The translations under genes were made by a program, and so were the position numbers. Shown piece after piece: positions 26,978 to 35,637 of a stretch of 64,000 nt of DNA; positions within the stretch are counted from its first letter, which is position 1, and every line of letters begins with the position of its first letter. The notes under the pieces were generated by a model. That model had not been told where the DNA came from, searched no databases, and saw nothing but the letters and a program-made list of their open reading frames with translations. Source of the DNA: JALZCH01 sp036387135 (GTDB lineage: Bacteria > Acidobacteriota > Blastocatellia > Pyrinomonadales > Pyrinomonadaceae); the NCBI GenBank assembly GCA_036387135.1, contig DASVUH010000018.1, positions 71,941-135,940 on the forward strand, given 5' to 3'.

Positions 26978-27439
26978 ATGAACGCTGACGAAAATTTAGA
27001 ATCGAAAAACGCCGAGAAAATTCAGATTTTGCCGCTCGTCGCCGCGCTCGTCGCAATTGCGGGAATGATTGACGCAATTTATTTGACCGTTCATCATTAC
27101 ACGGGCGAAAAAGTTCCGTGCAGCGTGACGGGCGGCTGCGAAACCGTTTTGTCGAGCCTTTACTCCGAAATCGGCGGAATTCCGCTCGCATTGTTCGGCG
27201 CTTTGGCTTATTTCACGGTTTTTTCTCTCGCCACGCTCGCCGCTTTCGGAGACGACCGGATGTGGAAAATCCTGAGCGTCGTCGTCGCTCTGATGGCTGT
27301 TTTTTCGCTCTGGCTCCTTTATTTGCAGGCGTATGTGCTCGGCGCGTTTTGCCAATTCTGTCTGCTTTCCGCCGGAACGACTTTTACGCTGCTCCTGCTT
27401 GTTATCATCAGGCAATTTCTCCCGAAAAAATTGAGTTGA
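26978..27439 (+). CDS. Vitamin K epoxide reductase (VKOR) family protein
   Basis: A 153-residue four-helix membrane protein. The VKOR signature is present: the loop cysteines in VPCSVTGGCETVLSS and the quinone-side redox pair CQFC in LGAFCQFCLLSA. Bacterial VKOR re-oxidises DsbA-type proteins and passes electrons to quinones, replacing DsbB. Its position right after the DsbA-like gene supports that. A hairpin repeat lies between the two genes. Confidence 0.93.
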   Translation: MNADENLESKNAEKIQILPLVAALVAIAGMIDAIYLTVHHYTGEKVPCSVTGGCETVLSSLYSEIGGIPLALFGALAYFTVFSLATLAAFGDDRMWKILSVVVALMAVFSLWLLYLQAYVLGAFCQFCLLSAGTTFTLLLLVIIRQFLPKKLS

Positions 27440-27615
27440 TGTTAACTTAAACCAACCTTCAAGAAATTATATTTAATTCAGAGACGCTGAGTTTATAAAA
27501 GAGAAATTAATCTTGTTCCAATCTTTTGGATTTTCTTCGCGTTTTTATTGTAAATTTCCAAAGAACAGTTTAAGTTATATAAAACACAATACTTTTGCCA
27601 GAAGGGGAAATTGCT

Positions 27616-30462
27616 ATGAAAATCAATCGCGCGGCGATTTTGCTAATCGCTTTCTCTCTGCTTTTACCTTTTGCGAGTTTCGCTCAAAAGACGAACAATC
27701 AAAATTCAATGAATCCGAGTGTCAATTACGAAGAATTTCGTTTACCGAACGGTTTGCGCGTTATTATGCACGTTGACAAATCAACGCCGATTGTCACGAC
27801 GAACGTTTGGTATCACGTCGGCTCGAAAAACGAAGTGGCAGGTCGCACGGGCTTTGCTCACTTGTTCGAGCATATGATGTTTCAAGGCTCGAAACATCAC
27901 GATAAAGATTATTTCGCTCCCTTACAGGAAGCCGGCGGAAGCCTCAACGGCTCGACAAACGCCGACCGGACGAATTACTGGGAAGTCGTGCCGTCGAATT
28001 TCCTCGAAACCGCGCTGTGGCTTGAATCCGACCGGATGGCTTATTTGACCGAGGCGATGACGATGGAAAAGCTCAACAACCAGCGCGATGTCGTCAAAAA
28101 CGAAAAACGCCAGAATTACGATAATCGCCCGTACGGCACGGTCGGCGCGCGCATTGCAGAAATAATGTACCCGAAAGGTCACCCGTATAGCTGGCTGACA
28201 ATCGGTTCGCTCGATGATTTGACCGCAGCTTCGATGGAAGACGTTAAAGGTTTTTTCCGCGAATATTACGTGCCAAACAACGCCGTTCTTGCCATCGCCG
28301 GAGATTTCGATCCGAAAGAAGCGAGAAAACTGGTCGAAAAATATTTTGCTCCGATTCCGAAAGGCGCGGACATTAAACGACCTAATCCGGCGGCTCCGAG
28401 ATTCGACAAAGAAATCAGAACCGGAATGGAAGATTCGGTTCAGTTGCCGCGTCTTTATATGGCTTGGCACACCGTTCCGCATTACTCGCAGGACGAAGCC
28501 GCGCTTGATATGCTCGGCACGATTCTTTCGAGCGGCAGAGGCTCGCGTCTGCAATCGAATCTGATTTACGCCAAGCAAATCGCGCAGGATGTCGGGGCGG
28601 GGAACAACTCGCGCGAAATTGCCGGACAGTTTCAAATATCTTCCACCGCACGACCGAACAAATCGCTCGAAGAAATCGAGCGCGAGATAAATGCAGAAAT
28701 CGAGCGCCTTAAAAAAGAGCCGCCGACGGCTGAAGAAATGGAACGCGCTCTGAATGCCAGAGAATCCGGTTTTATTTACAATCTGCAAACCGTCGGAGGA
28801 TTTGGCGGCAAAGCCGACCAGCTTAATTCTTACGCGACGTTTGTCGGCAAACCCGATTTCTTCGGCGAAGATTTGGCGCGCTATCGCAAAGTCACGCCCG
28901 CGGACATTTCGCGCGTGGCGAACTCTTATTTAACCGACAAACGGCTTGTTTTCACCGTCACGCCGCGTCCGAGAGATAAGGCGGCGCAATCGGTCGCTCA
29001 ATCCGAAGTCAACAAACCAACTTCGGTTTCCGAAAAGAAGGAAAAGAAAGCTGAACCGGACACTTCAAAGCTCGGCGGTTTGTATGTTCCTCCGAAACCG
29101 ACAGTCAATCCGAAATTCTCTTTGCCGCGAGTCGAGCGTCAAAAATTATCAAACGGTTTGGAAGTTTTGTTAGTCCGTCAAAACGAGCTGCCGATTGTGA
29201 CGATGAATCTTGTCTTTAAATCCGGCGCGACCGCTGATCCGAGCGGAAAAGCAGGTTTGGCTGGGATGACGGCATCTTTGCTCGACGACGGAACGAAAAC
29301 TCGAACTGCGACGGAAATCGCCAATCAGATACAGGCAATCGGGGCGCGTTTCGGAACAGGTTCGGGCTGGGATTCTTCGTCGGTTTCAATGCTGACATTG
29401 ACGAAAAATTTTGATCGCGCGCTCGATATTTACTCGGATGTCGTGACAAATCCGGTTTTCCCGGATCAAGAAGTCGAGAACTTTAAACGACGAATGCTCG
29501 TCGGTTTGATCCAGCAAAAAGACAATCCGAACGCCATTGCCAGCATCGCTTATTCGACCGTGCTTTACGGCAAAAATCATCCTTACGGCTCATCGCCTAA
29601 CGAAGCCACCGTCAAAGCAATCGCGCAGTCGGATATTCAACGTTTCTACGAAACATTTTATCGCCCGAACAATGCGGCTTTGATCGTCGTCGGCGATGTC
29701 ACGCCAACCGAATTGCTGCCGAAACTGGAAAAAGCGTTTGCCAATTGGAAACCCGCCGACGTTCCGGCTGTTTCCGCTCCGGCGGTGGCTGCCCGCGAAA
29801 AGGCGGCGATTTATATCGTTGATAAACCGGGCGCGGCACAGTCTGTAATTTCAATCGGACAAATCGGCGTTCCGCGCACAACAGAAGATTTCTTTGCTTT
29901 ACAGGTAATGAATTCGTTGCTCGGCGGGCAATTCACCTCGCGCATCAATATGAATCTGCGCGAAGAAAAAGGCTATACTTACGGCGCCAGAACCGGCTTT
30001 GACTGGCGGCGCGGCGCAGGACCATTTTCGGCTTCGGCTGGCGTGCAAACATCCGTCACAAAAGAATCGGTCGCCGAATTTTTGAAAGAACTGCGCGGAA
30101 TTCGCGGCGAGATTCCCGTCACCGCGAAAGAACTCGAATACAACAAACAAAGCCTGATTCGACGTTTTCCCGCAAGCTTCGAGACTGTTGATCAAATCGC
30201 CGGACAGCTTTCCAACGCGGTGATTTACAATTTGCCCGACACTTATTTCAACGATTACATTTCGCGTATTAATTCGATTACGGTTGAAGATATTAATCGC
30301 GTCGCAAACAAATATCTCGACCCGTCACGAATGGCAATCGTGATTGTCGGCGACCGCAAATTGATTGAGCCGGGACTCAGAGAATTACAGGATGTCGGCA
30401 CAACAATCACTTTCCTCGACACCGAAGGAAATCCGGCAACCGTCGCAACAAACAATCAATAA
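27616..30462 (+). CDS. Secreted M16-family zinc protease with two homologous halves
   Basis: A 948-residue exported protein. ATG 27616 follows AGAAGGGG, a strong ribosome site. A signal peptide (ILLIAFSLLLPFASFAQ) leads to the first M16 half with the inverted zinc motif HLFEH (His82, Glu85, His86). The second half begins near residue 500 (VERQKLSNGLEVLLVRQNELP) and keeps the fold but lacks HxxEH (GLAGMTASLLDD), so only the first half is catalytic, as in pitrilysin-like proteases. A charged Lys-rich linker joins the halves. It probably degrades peptides in the periplasm. Confidence 0.93.
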   Translation: MKINRAAILLIAFSLLLPFASFAQKTNNQNSMNPSVNYEEFRLPNGLRVIMHVDKSTPIVTTNVWYHVGSKNEVAGRTGFAHLFEHMMFQGSKHHDKDYFAPLQEAGGSLNGSTNADRTNYWEVVPSNFLETALWLESDRMAYLTEAMTMEKLNNQRDVVKNEKRQNYDNRPYGTVGARIAEIMYPKGHPYSWLTIGSLDDLTAASMEDVKGFFREYYVPNNAVLAIAGDFDPKEARKLVEKYFAPIPKGADIKRPNPAAPRFDKEIRTGMEDSVQLPRLYMAWHTVPHYSQDEAALDMLGTILSSGRGSRLQSNLIYAKQIAQDVGAGNNSREIAGQFQISSTARPNKSLEEIEREINAEIERLKKEPPTAEEMERALNARESGFIYNLQTVGGFGGKADQLNSYATFVGKPDFFGEDLARYRKVTPADISRVANSYLTDKRLVFTVTPRPRDKAAQSVAQSEVNKPTSVSEKKEKKAEPDTSKLGGLYVPPKPTVNPKFSLPRVERQKLSNGLEVLLVRQNELPIVTMNLVFKSGATADPSGKAGLAGMTASLLDDGTKTRTATEIANQIQAIGARFGTGSGWDSSSVSMLTLTKNFDRALDIYSDVVTNPVFPDQEVENFKRRMLVGLIQQKDNPNAIASIAYSTVLYGKNHPYGSSPNEATVKAIAQSDIQRFYETFYRPNNAALIVVGDVTPTELLPKLEKAFANWKPADVPAVSAPAVAAREKAAIYIVDKPGAAQSVISIGQIGVPRTTEDFFALQVMNSLLGGQFTSRINMNLREEKGYTYGARTGFDWRRGAGPFSASAGVQTSVTKESVAEFLKELRGIRGEIPVTAKELEYNKQSLIRRFPASFETVDQIAGQLSNAVIYNLPDTYFNDYISRINSITVEDINRVANKYLDPSRMAIVIVGDRKLIEPGLRELQDVGTTITFLDTEGNPATVATNNQ

Positions 30463-30484
30463 TTTCGGTGAAAAACCGCGAAAT

Positions 30485-30522
30485 AAAAAGAGCAGGGTTT
30501 ACAAAAACCTTGCTCTTTTTTA
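30485..30522 (+). terminator. Terminator after the M16 protease gene
   Basis: AAAAAGAGCAGGGTTT (30485-30500) pairs with AAACCTTGCTCTTTTT (30505-30520), loop of four, followed by further T. It lies 23 bp after the stop codon. Confidence 0.85.
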
Positions 30523-30584
30523 GTGAAAGATTTTTTTTTGAATAAATTTCTCTTTGCGCGGATACGTTATTGTGAGTGACGGTT

Positions 30585-31094
30585 ATGGACGACACGGCGG
30601 CGATTGAAAAATGCCTGGAAGGTGAAAAAGATGCATTTCGATTTCTCGTTGAACGGTATCAATCGCAAGCCGCCGTCCACGCCGTCGCCATATTCGGAAA
30701 CCGAGATGACGCTCTGGATGCCGTGCAGGAAGCATTTGTTGATGCTTATCGGGCTTTGAAAAATTTTGATCGGTCGCGGCGTTTTTATCCGTGGTTTTAT
30801 GTTTTGCTCCGAAATCGCTGTTTCAAATTAATGGCGAAATCGAGGAAAACGGAAAGCATTGAAGAAACCGAAATCCTCGCGCCGCAAGCCGATTTGCCGC
30901 GTGAAGAAAGACTCGCGCTCGAAACGGCTTTGCGCGCTTTATCGGCGGAAGACCGCGAAATAATCATTTTGAAATATCTGGAAGGGCTTTCTTACGACGA
31001 AATCGCCGAACATTTAGAGATTCCAAAAGGAACCGTGATGAGCCGACTCTTTTACGCGCGCAAACAGTTGCAGGCGCGATTAACCGGAAAATAA
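30585..31094 (+). CDS. ECF-family sigma factor
   Basis: A 169-residue sigma factor from ATG 30585; an in-frame GTG at 30576 is an equal candidate. Region 2 is CLEGEKDAFRFLVERYQSQA with DALDAVQEAFVDAYRALKNF; region 4 is LSAEDREIIILKYLEGLSYDEIAEHLEIPKGTVMSRLFYARKQL. It resembles the RpoE/SigW-like group. An anti-sigma gene with a zinc motif follows 12 bp later, so the pair is likely controlled at the membrane. Confidence 0.92.
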   Translation: MDDTAAIEKCLEGEKDAFRFLVERYQSQAAVHAVAIFGNRDDALDAVQEAFVDAYRALKNFDRSRRFYPWFYVLLRNRCFKLMAKSRKTESIEETEILAPQADLPREERLALETALRALSAEDREIIILKYLEGLSYDEIAEHLEIPKGTVMSRLFYARKQLQARLTGK

Positions 31095-31106
31095 CGGGTG
31101 AAAATT

Positions 31107-31538
31107 ATGAGCGAAATCGAATGCAAAGACGCGATTCTTTCGGCGATGGCTGAATTTGACGGCGAATCACCTTTGCTTTCTTCGGAACAGGTAAATATGC
31201 ACCTCGCTGTTTGTGAAAATTGCCGTCAGGAAATCGAGCAGTTGCAAGCGACGGTCGGATTGCTGCAAATGCAGGCGCGGCGCGAGCAGCCGGCTGATTT
31301 GTGGCGTTTAATTGAAAAACGGATTGAATCGCAGCATAAAATTGCGCCGCAAACGAATTGGAAAACGTTTGCGCTATTAGGAGCATTGCTCGTCGCTTAC
31401 AAGCTGCTTGAAATGCTTGCGGCAGAGGAATTCGGTTTCTTGTTCAAGCTCGTGCCGTTAATTTTTGTCGTCGCTCTTTTCGGTCTTCTCAAAGAAAATC
31501 CGTTTAAAATCAACACCCGGTTAACTCTGGAAAGGTAG
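31107..31538 (+). CDS. Zinc-finger anti-sigma factor
   Basis: A 143-residue protein from ATG 31107, which has CGGGTG upstream. The N-terminal anti-sigma domain contains the zinc motif HLAVCENC (H-x3-C-x2-C, about residues 31-38). Two hydrophobic segments near residues 88-105 and 112-130 form the membrane part. Such proteins hold the ECF factor inactive until a signal. It is the second gene of a four-gene unit. Confidence 0.88.
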   Translation: MSEIECKDAILSAMAEFDGESPLLSSEQVNMHLAVCENCRQEIEQLQATVGLLQMQARREQPADLWRLIEKRIESQHKIAPQTNWKTFALLGALLVAYKLLEMLAAEEFGFLFKLVPLIFVVALFGLLKENPFKINTRLTLER

Positions 31539-31543
31539 TAATT

Positions 31544-31855
31544 ATGAATAATGAAACGCAGAATTATATTGTTCTCGGACAGAAATACGCCTACGCCACC
31601 GTTTCGCTGATTTTAGGTATTTCCTGTTTTGTCAGTCTTTTAGGATTGGAAAAAGCAATTCTGGCGATTGCTTTCGGCTGGCTGGCTCTGCGCGCGACGC
31701 CCGCCCCGAAGCTCAAAGAACATCGTTCGTGGGCAAAAGCCGGAATGATTTTGGGCGTTCTGCCTTTTATCATTCTGCCGATTATTATCTTTTTAAATTT
31801 CGACCGATTGCGCGAATTCGTAGAGCTTCTCGAAAAAATGAACGGCGGAAGATAA
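31544..31855 (+). CDS. Small two-helix membrane protein, DUF4190-like
   Basis: A 103-residue membrane protein with GGTAG upstream of ATG. The first helix pair is ATVSLILGISCFVSLLGLEKAILAIAFGWLAL and the second is AGMILGVLPFIILPIIIFL. The layout with a short polar loop and the AGMILG stretch matches DUF4190 proteins. It lies 5 bp after the anti-sigma gene, suggesting it is part of the sigma operon. Function unknown. Confidence 0.8.
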   Translation: MNNETQNYIVLGQKYAYATVSLILGISCFVSLLGLEKAILAIAFGWLALRATPAPKLKEHRSWAKAGMILGVLPFIILPIIIFLNFDRLREFVELLEKMNGGR

Positions 31856-31877
31856 TTTGCCAAAGAAAAGGAAAAAT

Positions 31878-33308
31878 ATGAAAAATTTAATTCAGACTTT
31901 GCTCGGTTTTTTATTGGTTACGGTTTCTTTAACGGCTTTCGGACAAACCAAAAACGCGACAATCGAAGGACATTGGCTCGGCGCGATTGAGTTTAACGGA
32001 ATCAAGCTGCGGCTCGTTATCAAAGTCTCCAAAAACGCGGACGGCACGTTCTCAGCGAAATTCGACAGTCCCGACCAGGGAGCAAACAATTTGCCGCTCG
32101 ATTCGATTTCGCAGCAGGAAAAAACAATTCGTTTCGCGGGTAAAAATTACGGTTTGAGTTACGAAGGAACACTGGGCGAAACCGGAGACGAAATCAATGG
32201 AACGTTCAAACAAGGCGCCGCTGCGATGCCGCTCGTTTTTAAGCGTGTGACCGAAACCGTCAAGCTCGGTCGCCCGCAAGACCCGCAAAAGCCTTATCCT
32301 TACGACGAGGAAGAAGTTTCCTACGAAAACAAAACGGACAAAGTAAAAATTGCCGGAACTTTAACCCTGCCGCGCTCAGCCAAACCGTCTCCGGCTGTGA
32401 TTTTAATTACCGGAAGCGGCGGACAGGACCGCAACGAAACCATTTTCGGACATCGCCCGTTTCTTGTTTTAGCCGATTATCTAACCCGGCGCGGAATCGC
32501 CGTTTTGCGCGTTGACGACCGCGGAATCGGCGGCACGGACGCCGGCGCGCCGACTGCGACGAGCGAAAATTATGCGGGCGACGTTTCGGCGGGAATTGAA
32601 TTTCTGAAAACCCGCAAAGAAATCAACCCGAAACAAATCGGTTTAATCGGTCACAGCGAAGGCGGAATGATTGCGCCGATTGTCGCCGCGCGCTCGAAAG
32701 ACGCGGCGTTTCTGGTTCTGATGGCTGGGATGGGACAAATCGGCGAGGACGCGATTTATTCGCAAACCGAATTGCTGCAAAAAGCCGAAGGCGTCAATCC
32801 CGAAATCACCAAACAAACCAACGCCGCGCTCAAAAATATTTTTGCGATTTTAAAAACCGAAAAAGACAATAAAATCGCCCAACAAAAAATCCGCGAAACG
32901 CTCGAAAAACAAAAGTCAGAGTTAAACGACGAGCAAAAATTACAGTTCGCGCCGGTCGAAACGACTTTAAAAGCGCAAACACCGATGTATTTGAGCCAGT
33001 GGTTTCGTTATCTCATCAATTTTAACCCGCGCCCAACGCTCGAAAAAGTGAAAGTTCCGGTTCTGGCAATCAACGGTGAAAACGATTTACAGGTTGCGCC
33101 AAAAGAAAATCTGTCGCTGATCGAAGCCGGTTTAAAAGCGGGCGGAAACAAAGACGTGACAATCGTTTCTCTGCCGAAACTCAACCATCTTTTCCAAACC
33201 AGCCAAAAAGGAACGCTTTCCGAATACGGCAGCATTGAAGAAACCATTGCGCCGGTCGCGCTGGAAGCAATTTCAAACTGGATTTTGAAACATACGATGG
33301 GAAAATAA
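31878..33308 (+). CDS. Secreted alpha/beta hydrolase
   Basis: A 476-residue exported protein starting at ATG 31878 (AAAGGA upstream). Signal peptide LLGFLLVTVSLTAFGQ. Residues about 20-130 form a beta-rich domain; the rest is an alpha/beta hydrolase with nucleophile GHSEGG (IGLIGHSEGGMIAPIV), oxyanion segment ITGSGGQDRNE, acid NGENDLQV and His in LPKLNHLFQ. The arrangement is like acyl-CoA thioesterase/DUF-type serine hydrolases common in Bacteroidota and Acidobacteriota. It ends the sigma/anti-sigma/DUF4190 run and is a plausible effector of it. Confidence 0.9.
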   Translation: MKNLIQTLLGFLLVTVSLTAFGQTKNATIEGHWLGAIEFNGIKLRLVIKVSKNADGTFSAKFDSPDQGANNLPLDSISQQEKTIRFAGKNYGLSYEGTLGETGDEINGTFKQGAAAMPLVFKRVTETVKLGRPQDPQKPYPYDEEEVSYENKTDKVKIAGTLTLPRSAKPSPAVILITGSGGQDRNETIFGHRPFLVLADYLTRRGIAVLRVDDRGIGGTDAGAPTATSENYAGDVSAGIEFLKTRKEINPKQIGLIGHSEGGMIAPIVAARSKDAAFLVLMAGMGQIGEDAIYSQTELLQKAEGVNPEITKQTNAALKNIFAILKTEKDNKIAQQKIRETLEKQKSELNDEQKLQFAPVETTLKAQTPMYLSQWFRYLINFNPRPTLEKVKVPVLAINGENDLQVAPKENLSLIEAGLKAGGNKDVTIVSLPKLNHLFQTSQKGTLSEYGSIEETIAPVALEAISNWILKHTMGK

Positions 33309-33324
33309 GAAACTAAAAATTAAG

Positions 33325-33355
33325 AAAAAAGCTGAACAGTTTGTTCAGCTTTTTA
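33325..33355. terminator. Bidirectional terminator between convergent genes
   Basis: A6 followed by GCTGAACA (33331-33338), a three-base loop, TGTTCAGC (33342-33349) and T5. The A and T tracts on both sides let it serve the hydrolase gene and the convergent dipeptidase/lactamase gene, whose stop is at 33358. Confidence 0.9.
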
Positions 33356-33357
33356 AA

Positions 33358-34770
33358 TTACTCAATTACTTTTAAATCTCGGAGAATATTTTTGGTGATT
33401 TCGATTCGTTTCGGCGCGTCCGCGTCTTTTTTCATATCGAGTTCGGTGGCGAAAAAGTAAACGTCCTGACCGCGCTCGATGTAGCCGACATACCAGCCGA
33501 CTTGCGGCGTATAATCTTGCGACCAACCGGTTTTAGCCCGCAAAACGTACTTGTCCGTTTTTTCGCCGATCATCAAATCTTTAACGAGCGCGACGGTGCG
33601 CTCGGAAAACGGCAGGCGGTTTTGATAAAGCCGACGCAGGAAAGCGATTTGCTCGCGCGGCGTGACGCGCAAATTTCCCTTGACCCAGTAAATTTCTCCA
33701 AAACCGTCGGTTGAACGGTTGCCGTAATTTGCCAAATCGTAATAATGCTGCATCGTCTCTCGCCCGATGCGCTTTGATAAATCGTGGTAAACCCACGCCG
33801 CCGACACTTTAAAAGCCGAACGCAGATTGTGATCCTGATTCCAGGCGTCAACCCAGCGTTTTTGCCCGTCCCATTTGAGCATTTCGTTTTCGTTCCTGAC
33901 CGCTCCGGTTTCAAGAAAAATAAGCGAATGAACGATTTTTGAAGTCGAAGCCGGAACGAAACCCTTGTCCAAACGCTCGCGGTCGTAAACTAAAAATCTG
34001 TTGCGCCGCAAATCGTAAATATACGCGCCGCCGGAAACGCCCGCGCGGTCGAAGAATTGTTTCCAATCTTTTCTTTCTTCGACGGGCGCGTTTTTAAAAT
34101 CGGCGTCCAAATCGCGCACATCGGAAAACTGCACGTCGTAAATCTGATATTGCTCCCAATCTTTATAATCGAAATGCCACCATTCTTTTGAATTGACCGT
34201 AAAGCCTTCGGCTTCCATTTCGCGGCGAAGCAAATCACGCATTCGGTTTTGTTCCGGCGTACCGCCCGTATAACTCGGATAAGCGCGCTCGGTAAACTCG
34301 TCGTAACCGCTCGGCATTTCGATGTTTTTGCCGGTTTTTAAATCGTAGAGACTCAAATCAATCGCCATCCCGCGATTATGTTTCGAGCCTTTCGCCGGGT
34401 CTGCGACAAAATTGCGCTGGTCGCCGCTCGTCACATCCCAAAACAATTTCGTCACCGTCCACGGGCGATAACCGTCGAAAATCACGATTCCCAAGCCCTG
34501 CTTTTTAAGTTTTTGGTGAACGCGGACGACGGCTTCGGCAGCCGGACGCTGTAAAAAAGCGCGCGCTTCCGGGTAAACCGGCTTGCCGACAAAATTGTCG
34601 GCGGTCGCGTAACGGATGTCGAGCTTGATTGTGTTGTCTAAACTGTTGAGTTCTATCACGTCGGCTTTTTTCGTCGCCCCTTCGATTTTCGGCGGCGCAG
34701 TTTGCGCTTTGCAAGCGGTCGGCGCAATGAAAAGCAAAACAAACAGTGCGGCAAATGTCAAAAATTTCAT
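33358..34770 (-). CDS. Fusion of VanX-like D-Ala-D-Ala dipeptidase and class D (OXA-like) beta-lactamase
   Basis: A 470-residue exported protein. Signal peptide at residues 1-22. Residues about 37-225 are an M15D/VanX-type dipeptidase: DGYRP (Arg102), GSKHNRGMAIDL with zinc ligands His131 and Asp138, and EWWHFDY with Glu196 and His199. Residues about 232-470 match class D beta-lactamases: PASTSK (Ser275, Lys278), SAAWVY in place of SxV, YGN (349-351), YWVKG with the conserved Trp, and AKTGWS (KTG at 413-415). Known VanX-type enzymes cleave D-Ala-D-Ala and OXA enzymes hydrolyse beta-lactams or act as sensors. Both act on the D-Ala-D-Ala theme of cell-wall precursors. The Val of SxV is Ala here, which may alter lactamase rate. 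Confidence 0.93.
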   Translation of the reverse strand: MKFLTFAALFVLLFIAPTACKAQTAPPKIEGATKKADVIELNSLDNTIKLDIRYATADNFVGKPVYPEARAFLQRPAAEAVVRVHQKLKKQGLGIVIFDGYRPWTVTKLFWDVTSGDQRNFVADPAKGSKHNRGMAIDLSLYDLKTGKNIEMPSGYDEFTERAYPSYTGGTPEQNRMRDLLRREMEAEGFTVNSKEWWHFDYKDWEQYQIYDVQFSDVRDLDADFKNAPVEERKDWKQFFDRAGVSGGAYIYDLRRNRFLVYDRERLDKGFVPASTSKIVHSLIFLETGAVRNENEMLKWDGQKRWVDAWNQDHNLRSAFKVSAAWVYHDLSKRIGRETMQHYYDLANYGNRSTDGFGEIYWVKGNLRVTPREQIAFLRRLYQNRLPFSERTVALVKDLMIGEKTDKYVLRAKTGWSQDYTPQVGWYVGYIERGQDVYFFATELDMKKDADAPKRIEITKNILRDLKVIE

Positions 34771-34835
34771 CTTTTTATGTCCTGCACTCCGACAAGATAA
34801 TCGTAAATTTATATTAATTGTGTCAAAATGCGGGA

Positions 34836-35471
34836 ATGTTTAAATCTATGAATGTTTTTTCGGCGGCATTTTTTCTGCTCTCTTTTTTCTTTGCTTTCAA
34901 AGGCGAAACGATTGAAAGCGTTAATTTAAAATTAACGTCAAACAATCAAACCAGCAACAATCAAATTAATAAACCAAATGAACAAACCAATCTGCAAACG
35001 CCGCAGCAGGAAAAGCGCGTCAATACGGCAAAAGACAATTTTGAAGGCACTGCCGGAATCGTCAAAAAAGATTACCAGTTGAAGAAAAGCGCAATTTTAA
35101 AGAATGTCAGAGCCGCGCGGCACAAAAATTACGACCGGATCGTGTTTGAATTTCAAACCGCGGAAATGCCGGGCTACAAAATCGAATATGTTAATGATGT
35201 GCGGCAATGCGGTTCGGGAAATGCCGTTTCGCTCGCGGGCGACGCCCAACTCGAAATTACCTTTACGCCCGCGCAGGCTCACAATGACAAAGGACGACCG
35301 ACGGTGAAAAAACGCGAGCAAAAATTTGCATATAAGATATTAAAAGAAGCCGAAATTACGTGCGACTTTGAAGGCGATGTGACAGTCGCATTAGGCGTTT
35401 CCGCGCCGAACAAATACCAGGTTCTCGAATTGAAAAATCCGACCAGATTGGCAATTGACATCAAACATTGA
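34836..35471 (+). CDS. Exported AMIN-like domain protein
   Basis: A 211-residue protein from ATG 34836 (another Met four codons later is possible). N-terminal signal or anchor SAAFFLLSFFFAFKG. A low-complexity Asn/Gln/Thr stretch (about residues 28-60) leads to a beta domain: NVRAARHKNYDRIVFEFQTAEMPGY, and near the end VLELKNPTRLAIDIKH. This matches AMIN-like domains that occur in cell-wall binding proteins. Role unknown, perhaps periplasmic. Divergent from the dipeptidase/lactamase gene, with 65 bp between them. Confidence 0.8.
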   Translation: MFKSMNVFSAAFFLLSFFFAFKGETIESVNLKLTSNNQTSNNQINKPNEQTNLQTPQQEKRVNTAKDNFEGTAGIVKKDYQLKKSAILKNVRAARHKNYDRIVFEFQTAEMPGYKIEYVNDVRQCGSGNAVSLAGDAQLEITFTPAQAHNDKGRPTVKKREQKFAYKILKEAEITCDFEGDVTVALGVSAPNKYQVLELKNPTRLAIDIKH

Positions 35472-35491
35472 TTCGTTCGATTATTTAATCA

Positions 35492-35629
35492 ATGAATACC
35501 GAACCGGCGCAAAAATCTTCGTTTAAAAAAATGCTTAAACGTTTGGGCATCGCCGGTTTTCTGTTTTTCCTCATCAAAGGCTTGCTCTGGCTGATCGTGC
35601 CGTTTTTAATCGGTTATTCACTCTGGTAA
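35492..35629 (+). CDS. Small membrane protein, 45 residues
   Basis: ATG 35492 to TAA 35629 encodes a short protein with a basic N-terminal part (SSFKKMLKRLG) and one long hydrophobic segment (IAGFLFFLIKGLLWLIVPFLIG). It follows the AMIN-like gene by 20 bp in the same direction. Codon use is like the neighbours. There is no clear ribosome site. Likely a real small inner-membrane protein; function unknown. Confidence 0.6.
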   Translation: MNTEPAQKSSFKKMLKRLGIAGFLFFLIKGLLWLIVPFLIGYSLW

Positions 35630-35637
35630 AAAAACTT

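Noticed and set aside
26129..27439. DsbA-VKOR pair as a novel redox system
   Set aside because: This pairing is a known bacterial disulfide-forming route; it is annotated but not unusual.
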